NCBI GenBank assembly: GCA_016871335.1
Contig: VFZF01000001.1
Coordinates: 1-64,000 of the forward strand
Direction: 5' to 3'
From: Acidimicrobiia bacterium
Lineage (GTDB): Bacteria > Acidobacteriota > Vicinamibacteria > Vicinamibacterales > SCN-69-37
Length of the DNA stretch: 64,000 nt
Each line of letters opens with the position of its first letter. Position 1 is the first letter of the stretch. Positions 17,328 to 25,561 of this stretch are shown here, piece after piece. Below the pieces are notes generated by a model. It was not told the origin of the DNA and did not search any database. It saw nothing but the letters and a program-made list of their open reading frames with translations. The position numbers were made by a program, and so were the translations under genes.

Positions 17328-18266
17328 CTCTGGCCGTTCGTACCCTTTCCTCGCCCTGACCGCGTATGACCCTGGTCGCATGACCGAGACCTTGACCTCA
17401 TGCCACCCTGGCGTGTCCACGCCCTTTGGGATGTAGCGGAGCACGTAGGCGGAGCGGAAGTCTTCGATGATCTTCGCGAACGCCTCGGCGCGGTTGGACA
17501 AGTGATGAATCGACCCGCCGGAGACCTGCACGGCATCAAACAGCGCGTCCTGACTCTCGCGCCATCGTCGATCTTCACGCTCGCGCATCCGATTGCCGTC
17601 TGTTTGCGGTCCTGCCGGCGATCCTGAGATGACCGCGTGCAGGACGGCGTCGGCCTTGCCGGCGATGGATGGCAACTGGCGGCCATCCAGCATGCTCCAG
17701 GCGTCGTCGCCCTCGGTGAAGACCACGACGAGGTGGCGCCGCTCGGGTTCGCCGGGCCTGACGAGGGCGAGAAAGATGGTGTCGTGAAGCGCCGTGACCT
17801 TCACGGCGTCCGGCCGCGACAGCGCAGGGAGCGGGTCGTGGGCCGGCCGCATCGACATCACCTCACGCGCCTCCCTGAAGATGCCCAGCCAGCGCCAGCG
17901 ATCCTCGGCGCGCAGCAGTCGCTGCATGCCGACCGCCGATCGGAGGAACTCGCCGAAGTCGTTGCGTGCGCTGGTCGAGAAGTCGAGCACGATGGTGAGA
18001 TCGAGGGGCATCGTGCCCTGGGTGACCGAATCGATCTCCTGCACGACGCCGGTGTCGGCCAGGCGGAAGTCCGCCGCCGCGAGACCGACGACCGGGTTGC
18101 GGCCGCGCATGACGGTGGCGTCGATAGCGACGAGGTTAGCGGTGGCGCGGAAGACGGCTTATTGAGTGGCCGCCTGAAGTTCAGGCGGCCCTACGTACCC
18201 AGGCGGCCCTGCGGACACGACGACCGCACCCACGATGAAGAGCGCGGCCCATCGGAGCCGGATCAT
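17325..18266 (-). pseudogene. VWFA-related secreted protein, interrupted in its signal peptide by a palindromic repeat
   Basis: From ATG 18266 (ATGA overlap with the upstream TPR gene, GGGAGG ribosome-binding site) the frame starts with a signal peptide (MIRLRWAALFIVGAVVVSAG). It is then filled by a palindromic intergenic repeat and hits an in-frame TAA at 18159-18161 (codon 36). Directly after it, in the same frame, the typical VWFA lead continues (AVFRATANLVAIDATVMRGR). The VWA domain has TIVLDFSTSARNDFGE as a MIDAS-like DxSxS variant and ends RPGSYAVRARKGYERPE. Without the signal the protein could restart at ATG 18110 but would stay in the cytoplasm. It is best seen as a pseudogene of an Acidobacteria-type VWFA protein. 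Confidence 0.7.
18168..18214. repeat. CGTAGGG-type palindromic repeat inserted in a coding region
   Basis: The segment GGCCGCCTGAA-G-TTCAGGCGGCC (18168-18190) is a perfect palindrome with 11-bp arms, followed by CTACGTACCCAGGCGGCCCTG. It matches the design of the intergenic units at 24778, 25480, 37661 and 49316 (CGTAGGGC...arm...CTGAACT...arm...CCTACG). Here it sits inside the signal-peptide region of the VWFA gene and is followed at once by a stop codon. Confidence 0.7.
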
Positions 18267-19481
18267 CGCGCCTCCCGCATCTGGCGCGTGTAGTGCCCGG
18301 CCCGGCGGGCATCACCTTCGACCATGAGCAACCAGAGATCCTTCCATGCGTGATTGTGCTGATCGCGCATCGCGCGTTCGAGCACCCGCGCGGCTTCGAG
18401 GCGCTGACCCGCCGTCATCAACTCGGCGGCAAGCAGGGTATTGAGGTTGGGCGAGGTGTCGTAGCGGGCGTGCGCTGCCTTGTAGGCCGCCAGTGCATCG
18501 GCGGGTCGGTTGGCGTGATGAAAGATCCAGCCTCGAAAGTAGTCGGCGGCCGCGAGATGAATGCGATCGGAGGTCGCGGCGCTCGCGCGGTCGAGCCACC
18601 GGAGTGCCGTGTCCCAGTCACGGCGCAACATGCGGAGCTGCCCGATGCGTAAGACCACCTCACCTTCCATCCCCGGTTCCGCGAGCAGCGCCTCAAACTC
18701 GCGTTCCACCTCGTTGAAGGGTCCGCTGTTCATCGCACGGGCGGCGGTCTCGAGATGGCGAATGACATCATGCCGGCCCGCGACCTACGGCCCCAGCCCA
18801 CTTCGACCGATATTGAAGCGCTGGGTGGCGTCCGTCAACGCGGCCGCTCGCGTCACGATCTCGGCCAGTCGCAGCCGCGGATGAGTGCCGATTCTCCCGC
18901 GAGCCTCCTTCAAGTGGCCGTTCCAGACCTCCTCGCGCACGGCGAGACGCCAGCGAGGTGGCGGCGTGGCGCTCGAACCGTAGATGACTCCGCGAGCCCC
19001 CTGAAGCGCGTTCCACTCGCCGGCTTCCTGCAGGAGCGCAATGGACGCCAGCCACCACCATGGTTCCCACGGCCCGACGGGGCCCGACGTCGGCATCTGG
19101 TCACACGCCCACGCCACAATCGGTGCGTTGAAGTTCTGATGATCAAACGGCGGTGACTCCGAGCGTTGTGGCGCGTTCGGGTCAGGTGTGATGGTGAATG
19201 CGTTCCCCAGACTCCTGCCGTCGCACGCGCTCGGCACGCTGCTGAGGCGTCGTGGACTTCACGTCAGCAGGGCCAATCCACGCCTCAAGGGCCGTAATGG
19301 CCGTGGCGACTTCGAAGCCCCCAAACGGCTTCGCGTCCACGGCGTTGGCGTGCTCCCCCCTGGCGTACAGATCCAGCGCCTCGGTCACACGCATCCGCTG
19401 CGCGCCCGCGCCGGCCGTCGACACGATCGCCCACACGCCGACCGCGGCCACCGCCCAGACCCACCGCCGCTGTAGCTGCAT
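18263..19481 (-). pseudogene. TPR-domain secreted protein, broken by a frameshift and a nonsense codon
   Basis: Three pieces belong together. Piece 1, ATG 19481 to about 19200, holds a signal peptide (WAVAAVGVWAIVSTAGAGAQ) and LDLYARGEHANAVDA. Piece 2, about 19237 to 18788 in another frame, includes WEPWWWLASIALLQEAGEWN. Piece 3, 18784 to 18263 in the same frame as piece 2, carries TPR units (LRMLRRDWDTALRWLDRASA, DYFRGWIFHHANRPADALAA). Pieces 1 and 2 are separated by a frameshift near 19185-19235. Pieces 2 and 3 are separated only by a TAG at 18785-18787. Joined, they give one secreted TPR protein of about 400 residues, which normally precedes a VWFA gene. The downstream VWFA gene is broken too. 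Confidence 0.7.
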
Positions 19482-19555
19482 ACCCTCAGCTATTAGACAT
19501 CAGCACGTGTCGATCGGCCGTCGTTCACCGACCCGCCCATCCGCTATGCTTGGGC

Positions 19556-20647
19556 ATGGCCGATTTCCACTTCCGCAAGGTGTTCCTGCTGTTCATGGTG
19601 GGAGCCCTGACGATTGGCTTGCTCTTCGTCCTGCGCGGCTTTCTGCTGACGATTCTCGTGTCGGCATTGATGGCGGGGCTGGTGTATCCCGTCCATGCAC
19701 GGCTGACTCAGAAGCTCGGCGACCGACCGCACCTGGCCGCGAGCATCACGCTGCTGCTGATGTTCGTGCTCATCGTCGGCCCCCTGCTCGGTATCGTCAG
19801 TCTTGTGGTCAGTCAGGCGGCCTCGATCACCGAGAACATCCGGCCGGTGGTCGAACGCACGATCAGCGAACCGACGTATCTGGACCGCGTGTTGCGGGAC
19901 CTTCCCGGGTATGAATTCGTCGCTCCCTACCGGGAGCAGATTCTGACGACGGCCGGCAATGTGGTGAAGTCGATCGGCGGCTTCCTGGTGTCGTCGCTGT
20001 CGACCACAACCCGCAGCACGGTGTCGTTCCTGTTCCACTTCATCATCGCGCTCTACACGATGTTCTTCCTGTTGCTGGATGGCACGAGCATGTTGCGGGC
20101 GGTGCTGGATCACCTGCCGCTGCACGCCGACGAGAAGGACCTGCTGACGGACCGTTTTGTGTCGGTGACACGCGCCACCATCAAGGGCACGATCATCATC
20201 GGCATCATTCAGGGCGCGATGGCGGGCCTCGCGTTCTGGGTGGTCGGCATTCCGAACGCGGCGTTCTGGACGGTCGTCATGGCGGTGCTGTCGATCCTGC
20301 CGCTCATCGGCTCAGCCCTCATCTGGGTGCCGGCGTGCATCATTCTGTTCGCGTCTGGTGCGGTCACCAAGGCGATTCTGCTCGCCACCTTCTGCGCGCT
20401 CATCGTCGGTTCCGTCGACAACGTGCTTCGCCCTCGACTCGTCGGGCACGACACGAAGATGCACGACATCGTGATTCTGTTTTCGACGCTCGGTGGACTC
20501 GCGGTCATCGGACCACTCGGCTTCATCCTTGGTCCCGTGCTCGCCGGCCTCTTCGTCACCGGCTGGCAGATCTTCGGCATGGCCTACCGCGACGAACTCA
20601 TCGACGGCGCGCCGCGGATCATCACATCAGAGAACGAGCAGTGCTGA
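19556..20647 (+). CDS. AI-2E family (PerM/COG0628) transporter
   Basis: This 363-residue polytopic membrane protein has two N-terminal TM helices (VFLLFMVGALTIGLLFVLRG and FLLTILVSALMAGLVYPVHA), a central soluble region, and C-terminal TM bundles. It carries the family signature IKGTIIIGIIQGAMAGLAFW and the VDNVLRPRLVGHDTKMHDIV segment with DNxLRPxLVG. Family members export small molecules or act as Na+/H+ antiporters. The substrate cannot be deduced. ATG 19556 follows a TATGCT hexamer (19545-19550) by 5 nt, suggesting a leaderless or nearly leaderless mRNA, and is preferred over the start at 19550. Its stop leads into the second heptamer array. Confidence 0.85.
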   Translation: MADFHFRKVFLLFMVGALTIGLLFVLRGFLLTILVSALMAGLVYPVHARLTQKLGDRPHLAASITLLLMFVLIVGPLLGIVSLVVSQAASITENIRPVVERTISEPTYLDRVLRDLPGYEFVAPYREQILTTAGNVVKSIGGFLVSSLSTTTRSTVSFLFHFIIALYTMFFLLLDGTSMLRAVLDHLPLHADEKDLLTDRFVSVTRATIKGTIIIGIIQGAMAGLAFWVVGIPNAAFWTVVMAVLSILPLIGSALIWVPACIILFASGAVTKAILLATFCALIVGSVDNVLRPRLVGHDTKMHDIVILFSTLGGLAVIGPLGFILGPVLAGLFVTGWQIFGMAYRDELIDGAPRIITSENEQC

Positions 20648-20759
20648 GTGCTCGGTGCTGAGTGCTCGGTGCCTGTGCTCAGTGCCAGGCGCTGAGTGCT
20701 TTATGCACCCAGTACCAAGCACCCGGCACCGAGCACTCAGCACCGAGCACCCAGCACTT
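20641..20759. repeat. Heptamer-repeat inverted array, copy 2 (GTGCTGAGTGCTCGG family)
   Basis: The left arm is GTGCTGAGTGCTCGGTGCTG followed by AGTGCTCGGTGCC. The right arm is GGCACCGAGCACTCAGCACC followed by GAGCACCCAGCACTTAC. The centre holds GTGCCAGGCGCTGAGTGCTT. The arms are complementary over roughly 45 bp. It lies between the stop of the AI-2E gene and the convergent stop of the next gene, the same placement as the copy at 17166-17327. Confidence 0.8.
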
Positions 20760-21480
20760 ACTTCGTGATTGTGAGTCCAGTCACGACAACGTCCATGTTG
20801 TGACCGATGCGGAGGCCGACGATGCCGTTGGTGGAGGCGAGTTTGCCGGCGCCGACGACTTCCGTAATGGGGTAGGTGGCGACGTCGGTGCCGTTGATGT
20901 TGCAGGTGACGTTGCCGCCGCGCACGCTGATGGAGATGTCCTGCGTGACGGTGCCCTCAGGCCCGGCCTTGCGGATCGCGTCGTTGGCGGTGCCGCGGTT
21001 GCCGCCCAGGCGGAAGACGCCGTTGGTGCCGTCGGATGCGAAGCCGCGCATGATGAACGTGCCATTGCCGTAGGCCGAGCAGTAGAGCAGGTTCGCCTTC
21101 GGCGTGTCGAGATCCTTGCCGCCGATGAACAGGCCGTAGGGATGCGGGTGGTTGCTGTGCTTGAGGTGATTGGATTCGGCGAATGAGGCCTTCACCGTGA
21201 AGTCGCCGCTGGCGACGTGGGCGGTGTTCCAGTAGATGTTGTTCGGCCCGGCATTAATCGTGATGGCCGAACCGTCGGCCACGAACTTCGAGTCATTGAT
21301 CGACCGCCCCTGTTTGAGGGAGCCGGCATCAATCACGTTCCCCAGCCACCCGGCACCGGTGATGCCGCCGCCCGGCACCACACGATCGGGATCGCCCTGA
21401 CGCGCATTCACACTGGACACGAACACTCCCACCGCGAGTGCGATTGTTGCTGCCGACACGAACCGTTTGACCTGACGCAT
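20758..21480 (-). CDS. Secreted concanavalin-like (DUF1080-type) protein
   Basis: This 240-residue protein has a signal peptide (SAATIALAVGVFVSSVNARQ) and a beta-sandwich whose features resemble DUF1080/3-keto-disaccharide hydrolase domains. These are an early glycine/tryptophan strand (GAGWLGNVIDAG), a central FTVKASFAESNHLKHSNHPH with His cluster, YGLFIGGKDLDTPKANLLYC, and a C-terminal NGIVGLRIGHNMDVVVTGLT. Proteins of this fold bind or cleave glycans. Catalysis is not evident here. The start has a strong GGAGGAGA ribosome-binding site. The functional assignment is by fold resemblance only. Confidence 0.65.
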   Translation of the reverse strand: MRQVKRFVSAATIALAVGVFVSSVNARQGDPDRVVPGGGITGAGWLGNVIDAGSLKQGRSINDSKFVADGSAITINAGPNNIYWNTAHVASGDFTVKASFAESNHLKHSNHPHPYGLFIGGKDLDTPKANLLYCSAYGNGTFIMRGFASDGTNGVFRLGGNRGTANDAIRKAGPEGTVTQDISISVRGGNVTCNINGTDVATYPITEVVGAGKLASTNGIVGLRIGHNMDVVVTGLTITK

Positions 21481-21510
21481 ACTCTGTCTCCTCCACCCGC
21501 ACGGTGTGTG

Positions 21511-22281
21511 CTATTTGATTGCAATCTGATACACCTTCGGCCACTTCTTCCCGGTGACAAACATCCGCTTGCCGGCCGCGTCGTACGCGATCCCGTTGAG
21601 CACATCGGCGTCCGGCGTGCGCTGGTAGAGCGGCCAGAGGTTCGACAGATCGAGCCAGCCGGTGACCACGCCGGTTGACGGGTTGATGCGGGCGATGCGA
21701 TCGGTGGTCCAGACGTTGGCCCAGATTTCGCCCTCCACCCATTCGAGTTCATTCAACTGCGACACGGGACGCCCGGCGTCCGTCACGGTCATGTTCCGCA
21801 GCACCTTCTGTGTCTTCGGGTCGAGCCAGAACAGCTTCTCGCTGCCATCACTCATGACAAGGCCACCCTTCACGTCGTAGGCGATGCCCCACCCTTCGGT
21901 GGCGTACGTGAACGTCCGCTTCGGTGCGAAGGTCTTGCGGTCGTAGACAAATCCAATGTTGTGCTGCCAGGTCAGCTGGAGCAGTTCGTCGCCGACCAGC
22001 GCAAGACCTTCGGCGAAGTACTTCGCCTCCAACGCCCGGCGCTGCAACACCTTGCCGGTGGCAATCTCGACGCGACGCAGCGACGACTGCCCTTCCAGCC
22101 CGGTGCTCTCGTAGAACTCGCCGTCGACGTAGACCAGCCCCTGCGTGAACGCGCTCGGATCATGCGGGAACGTCTGCACCACGGTCACGCCCCGCACCGG
22201 CGCCGCCTGCCGCTGCGCCTGCATCGCCGGCATCACACACAGCCCCGCCACAAGGCCACACACCAGCACTCGCCTTCTCAT
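21511..22281 (-). CDS. Glutaminyl-peptide cyclotransferase (bacterial/plant QC type)
   Basis: This 256-residue secreted protein is a five-bladed propeller of the glutamine cyclotransferase family (PF05096). Recognisable segments are TFPHDPSAFTQGLVYVDGEF, YESTGLEGQSSLRRVEIATG, KYFAEGLALVGDELLQLTWQ, ATEGWGIAYDVKGGLVMSDG, QLNELEWVEGEIWANVW and DVLNGIAYDAAGKRMFVTGK. It converts N-terminal Gln of exported proteins to pyroglutamate, and many secreted proteins in this window have mature N-termini starting with Q. The signal peptide ends near PAMQAQ. Its ATG overlaps the SDR stop (ATGA at 22278-22281), so the two are co-translated. Confidence 0.9.
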   Translation of the reverse strand: MRRRVLVCGLVAGLCVMPAMQAQRQAAPVRGVTVVQTFPHDPSAFTQGLVYVDGEFYESTGLEGQSSLRRVEIATGKVLQRRALEAKYFAEGLALVGDELLQLTWQHNIGFVYDRKTFAPKRTFTYATEGWGIAYDVKGGLVMSDGSEKLFWLDPKTQKVLRNMTVTDAGRPVSQLNELEWVEGEIWANVWTTDRIARINPSTGVVTGWLDLSNLWPLYQRTPDADVLNGIAYDAAGKRMFVTGKKWPKVYQIAIK

Positions 22282-23192
22282 GAGACGTTCAGCCTACCGG
22301 AATTTGCCCCGCCGTGCACGTGCAAGGCCGTGTGGACAAGACGTTCGCTTTCGTGCCACAAATGGGTGGCCATCTCGAGGTCACGCGCGGCCGGTGAGGG
22401 GTCGCGCATCTCGTGCCCGTCGAAGTACTGCCCGGTGACTTCGGACACATCAGGCCGGGTCGCCAGCGCCACCACCGGCGCAGCGCCCTCCGGCACGGAG
22501 ATGAACGTCCGGCTCAACCAGTACTTGATGATCGGCTTTGCCCACGCCGGTGCGCCGGACCAGATATTGGTCGCCACCCGTCCCGGATGCACGCTGTTTG
22601 AGATCACGCGCCCGTCGGAAAGCCGGCGCGCCTGCTCGGAGGCAAACATCACGTTGGCCAGCTTCGACCGCGCGTACGCGCGGAGGATCCGGTATCCCCG
22701 CTCGAACCCAAGGTCGCCAAAGTCCATCGTGCCCTTGAAGTGCCGGCCGGACGCCACCGTGACGATACGGGCCGGTGCACTGTCAGAGAGCAGTGGCAGC
22801 AGCCGTTGCGTGAGCAGGAACGGCGCAAGGTGGTTTATCGCAAACGTGGCTTCGTAGCCATCCGGCGTGAGGGTCCGATTTGCAAACACACTGCCGGCGT
22901 TGTTGATCAGGACATGCAGCGCAGGAATATCGCGGAGGATGGCATCCGCAAGCTGAGCCACCGCCCTGAGTGACGAAAAATCACACACGTACGACTCCGG
23001 TCTGTGGCGTTCGTCAAACTTCACGCCACCCGGTCGGGCCTCGATCACCCCAAGGGCCATCGACACCTTCCCGGCATCGCGGCCGACGATGATGACGCGG
23101 GCGCCCTGGGAGGCGAGCACCGCCGCTGATTCCAGCCCGATGCCGGAGGTGCCGCCGGTGATGAGGACGGTTTTGTCGCGAATGGACCACAT
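22278..23192 (-). CDS. Short-chain dehydrogenase/reductase
   Basis: This protein is about 304 residues long with a Rossmann NAD(P) motif TGGTSGIG near residues 13-20, NNAGS near 98, the catalytic region YARSKLA (Tyr-x-x-x-Lys) near 185, and SNSVHPGRVATNIW after it. The size and C-terminal extension resemble the retinol dehydrogenase/WW-domain oxidoreductase-like SDR group. The substrate is unknown. ATG 23192 (MWSIRDKTVLITGG) is the best start. ATG 23216 would lie inside the promoter palindrome. It heads an operon with the glutaminyl cyclase and is divergent to the DUF1028 gene. Confidence 0.82.
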   Translation of the reverse strand: MWSIRDKTVLITGGTSGIGLESAAVLASQGARVIIVGRDAGKVSMALGVIEARPGGVKFDERHRPESYVCDFSSLRAVAQLADAILRDIPALHVLINNAGSVFANRTLTPDGYEATFAINHLAPFLLTQRLLPLLSDSAPARIVTVASGRHFKGTMDFGDLGFERGYRILRAYARSKLANVMFASEQARRLSDGRVISNSVHPGRVATNIWSGAPAWAKPIIKYWLSRTFISVPEGAAPVVALATRPDVSEVTGQYFDGHEMRDPSPAARDLEMATHLWHESERLVHTALHVHGGANSGRLNVS

Positions 23193-23202
23193 GGGAACCC
23201 AC

Positions 23203-23221
23203 GGATTATGAGTCATAATCC
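23203..23221. promoter_or_regulatory. Bidirectional promoter: perfect palindrome carrying a CATAAT -10 on both strands
   Basis: GGATTATGA-G-TCATAATCC is a perfect 19-bp palindrome. On the plus strand CATAAT (23214-23219) ends 7 nt before ATG 23227. On the minus strand the mirror CATAAT (23210-23205) ends 12 nt before ATG 23192. It is the only AT-rich stretch between the divergent genes, so one symmetrical element probably serves both. The palindrome could also be a regulator-binding site. Confidence 0.6.
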
Positions 23222-23226
23222 GCCGC

Positions 23227-24072
23227 ATGCGCCGAACCATCACCGCCCTCAGCGTGCTCCTGGCGTGCCTGATGCCTGCCACGGCATCCGCCACCTGGTC
23301 GATCATCGCCGTTGACCTCTCGACACGACGCGTGGTCATTGCGTCCGCCACCTGTGTGAATCAGCACGACATGTTCCTCATGGGCGTGCAGGCCGTCGTC
23401 GTGCCCGGCGTTGGCGTCGCTGCGTGTCAGGCGAGCGTGGATGGCACCAAACAGAACCAGATGCTGGTGTTTCGGGAGTTGCAGAAGGGCACCGACCCGA
23501 AACAGATCATCGAGCTGCTGAGTGTCGATCCGGCGTTCCAGTCACGACAGTTCGGCATTCTTGATTTGAAGGGACGGTCGGCCGGGCATTCGGGCCTGAT
23601 CAACGGCTACGTCTCGCAGGACATCCAGGGGCGCGTACCGGGCACCGAGATCTACTATTCGATTCAGGGCAACATCCTGCGTCCGGGTCAGGTCGTGCCC
23701 AACGCGGAGGTCGCGTTCCTCAAGACCTCCGGCGCGATCACCGATCGGGTGATGGCAGCGATGGAGGCGGCTGACAACTCGGGGGGTGACGGCCGCTGCT
23801 CGTGCCCGCCACCGCCGGCGGATGGATCACGACCAGCGATCGCCTGCGACGGCAGGACGTCCTACGTCGCCTACATCCTGATGTCCGAGGCGAACGACAC
23901 CAATGGGGACTCGCACAACAACGGCAAGTACGCGATGTACCTGACCGTCTCTCAGCCCGGCGAGAACCGCGGCACCGGCGCGATCCGCGAGGGCGAAAAT
24001 CTGAATCCGGTGAAGACGCTGCGCATGCGCTACGACGTATGGCGCAAAGCGCAGCCGGCGACATTCAGGTAA
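23227..24072 (+). CDS. DUF1028 secreted Ntn-hydrolase-like protein
   Basis: This 281-residue protein has a signal peptide ending MPATASA, and the mature chain starts with TWSIIAVDLSTRRVVIASAT, the DUF1028 N-terminal strand. It also has GVGVAACQASVDGTKQNQML, QFGILDLKGRSAGHSGLIN and a C-terminal LNPVKTLRMRYDVWRK. A Cys/Pro-rich insert (GRCSCPPPPADGSRP) near residue 195 is unusual for the family. DUF1028 proteins have an Ntn-hydrolase fold. The substrate is not known. CATAAT lies 7 nt before ATG 23227, so the mRNA is likely leaderless. The YbhB-like gene follows after 14 nt and is probably in the same operon. Confidence 0.85.
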   Translation: MRRTITALSVLLACLMPATASATWSIIAVDLSTRRVVIASATCVNQHDMFLMGVQAVVVPGVGVAACQASVDGTKQNQMLVFRELQKGTDPKQIIELLSVDPAFQSRQFGILDLKGRSAGHSGLINGYVSQDIQGRVPGTEIYYSIQGNILRPGQVVPNAEVAFLKTSGAITDRVMAAMEAADNSGGDGRCSCPPPPADGSRPAIACDGRTSYVAYILMSEANDTNGDSHNNGKYAMYLTVSQPGENRGTGAIREGENLNPVKTLRMRYDVWRKAQPATFR

Positions 24073-24086
24073 TCGGGAGCATACGT

Positions 24087-24734
24087 ATGCGAATGCCACG
24101 ACTCGCACTCACGCTTGCTCTCGTATTCACGGCCGTCGCGCTGATTCCCGCGCAAGCACCGCCGCCGCCTGGTGCGCAGGCCACCACCCAGCCACCCGCA
24201 CAGCGCGGGGGCGCTGGTGGGCGTGGCCGTGGCGCAATGCAGATCATGACGCTCGCCGCGCCGTGGGCACCTGGTACGGAGATTCCGCTCAAGTACACCC
24301 AGGCCGGCGACGAAACTTCCCCCGCATTGAGCTGGACCAACGTGCCGGACACCGCCGGCAGTTTTGTGCTCATCGTCCACGACGTGTCCGCCCCGGTGAA
24401 TCCCGGCACAGACGATGCGCTGCATTGGCTGGTGTGGAATATTCCTGCTGCGGCGCGGTCATTGCCGGAGGGTGTGCCGCAGGGACCAGAACTGCCGGAT
24501 GGCACGAGGCAGATCAGTGTGACTGGTCCGAACTACCGTGGCCCGGCTGCTCCCGCGTCAGGTCCGCCGCACGTGTATCTGTTTGAGCTCTACGCACTCG
24601 ACGGCATGCTCGACATTCCGGCGCTCGGCCCCGAAGGGGCGACCGTCGTGCAAACGCGCGCGGCCGTGGTGGCTGCGATGGCGGGCCGGGTTCGCGGCAA
24701 GGCCGTCACCGTGGGCACGTTCAGACGGAAGTAA
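24087..24734 (+). CDS. YbhB/YbcL (Raf kinase inhibitor/PEBP) family secreted protein
   Basis: This protein is about 215 residues long with a signal peptide (LALTLALVFTAVALIPAQAP), a Pro/Gly-rich linker (PPPPGAQATTQPPAQRGGAG) and a complete PEBP domain: IPLKYTQAGDETSPALSWTN, FVLIVHDVSAPVNPGTDDAL, HWLVWNIPAAARSLPEG, GPNYRGPAAPASGPPHVYLF and ELYALDGMLDIP. The D-x-D/HW pocket residues of phosphatidylethanolamine-binding-like proteins are kept. Bacterial members bind small ligands of unknown nature. ATG 24087 is chosen at the signal peptide. It follows DUF1028 by 14 nt. Confidence 0.87.
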   Translation: MRMPRLALTLALVFTAVALIPAQAPPPPGAQATTQPPAQRGGAGGRGRGAMQIMTLAAPWAPGTEIPLKYTQAGDETSPALSWTNVPDTAGSFVLIVHDVSAPVNPGTDDALHWLVWNIPAAARSLPEGVPQGPELPDGTRQISVTGPNYRGPAAPASGPPHVYLFELYALDGMLDIPALGPEGATVVQTRAAVVAAMAGRVRGKAVTVGTFRRK

Positions 24735-24777
24735 CTGGTTTCACAACGAGGCATGGAGGGCTGTGAGTCCTCACAGT

Positions 24778-24841
24778 ACGTAGGGCCCGCTGGACTGCAG
24801 CGGGCCTCATCTGGCGCGCTCAAACCCAGCGCGCCCGACGC
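24778..24841. repeat. CGTAGGG-type double-hairpin intergenic repeat
   Basis: Two hairpins in a row are present, GGGCCCGCTGGACTGCAGCGGGCC and GGCGCGCTCAAACCCAGCGCGCC, opened by CGTAG and closed by CGACGC. The unit is nearly identical to the one at 25480-25541, 700 bp away, and is related to those at 37661 and 49316. It lies 37 bp upstream of the start at 24878. Confidence 0.8.
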
Positions 24842-24877
24842 AAGCACTTGCGCGTCGAGCGCGGTAGCATGGGCCCG

Positions 24878-25474
24878 ATGGTGAAAATATCAATCGTTCT
24901 CGCGCTGGGGCTGACACTGCTCGTGGTGCCGGCTGCTGAACAGGCCTCGCCGCCGCAGGATCAGTTCTGGGCGAACCTCAAAGCGCTGTGCGGCAAGGCC
25001 GCGGCCGGACTGCTGCGTCAGGCGCCGCCGGGCGATACGCAGATTGATCCAAAGGCGCGGCTGGTCGTGCATTTCTGGGAGTGTGGCGACACCGAGCTGC
25101 GGTTTCCGCTGCACGTCGATGACAACCGCTCGCGCACGTGGGTGTTCATCCGTCACGCCGACGGCCTCGAATTGCGCCACGACCATCGCCGCGCCGACGG
25201 CACTGAGGACTCCAACACCTGGTACGGCGCGACCACACTGGATGCCGGCAGCGCGACGCGTCAGGACTTCGTGACCGAACGGAACGGGATGTGGAGCGGG
25301 TGGCGCGTGGAGGTCACACCGGGACAGCGGTTCGCGTATGGCACCGCCCGCAACGGCGAGTGGCGGCACCACCTGGAGTTTGATCTCGCCGCGCCCATCC
25401 CGGTGCCGCCGCTGCACTGGGGACATGAGACACGCCCCTCGCAGCGAAAGACGCCAGGCGGAGACCGCTACTGA
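24878..25474 (+). CDS. Conserved secreted protein of unknown function, paralog 1
   Basis: This protein is about 198 residues long with a signal peptide (ISIVLALGLTLLVVPAAEQ), followed by QFWANLKALCGKAAAGLL, RLVVHFWECGDTELRFPLHV, DDNRSRTWVFIRHADGLELR and HDHRRADGTEDSNTWYGA. It shares FWxxLxxxCGKA, HFxECxDxxIxxxLHxDDxRSRxWI and LRHDHRxxDGTED with the convergent gene at 25562-26188, so the two are tail-to-tail paralogs separated by a repeat. The two conserved cysteines may form a disulfide. No named family was recognised. TAGCAT (24865-24870) ends 7 nt before ATG 24878, suggesting a leaderless mRNA. Confidence 0.7.
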   Translation: MVKISIVLALGLTLLVVPAAEQASPPQDQFWANLKALCGKAAAGLLRQAPPGDTQIDPKARLVVHFWECGDTELRFPLHVDDNRSRTWVFIRHADGLELRHDHRRADGTEDSNTWYGATTLDAGSATRQDFVTERNGMWSGWRVEVTPGQRFAYGTARNGEWRHHLEFDLAAPIPVPPLHWGHETRPSQRKTPGGDRY

Positions 25475-25479
25475 GAACA

Positions 25480-25541
25480 CGTAGGGCTCGCTGAACTGCA
25501 GCGGGCCTCACCTGGCGCGCTCAAGCCCGGCGCGCCCTACG
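25480..25541. repeat. CGTAGGG-type double-hairpin intergenic repeat
   Basis: It has the same two-hairpin structure as 24778-24841: GGGCTCGCTGAACTGCAGCGGGCC and GGCGCGCTCAAGCCCGGCGCGCC, flanked by CGTAG and CTACG. It lies between the stops of the two convergent paralogous secreted-protein genes. Confidence 0.8.
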
Positions 25542-25561
25542 CAGACGCGTCTCGTTGTGAA

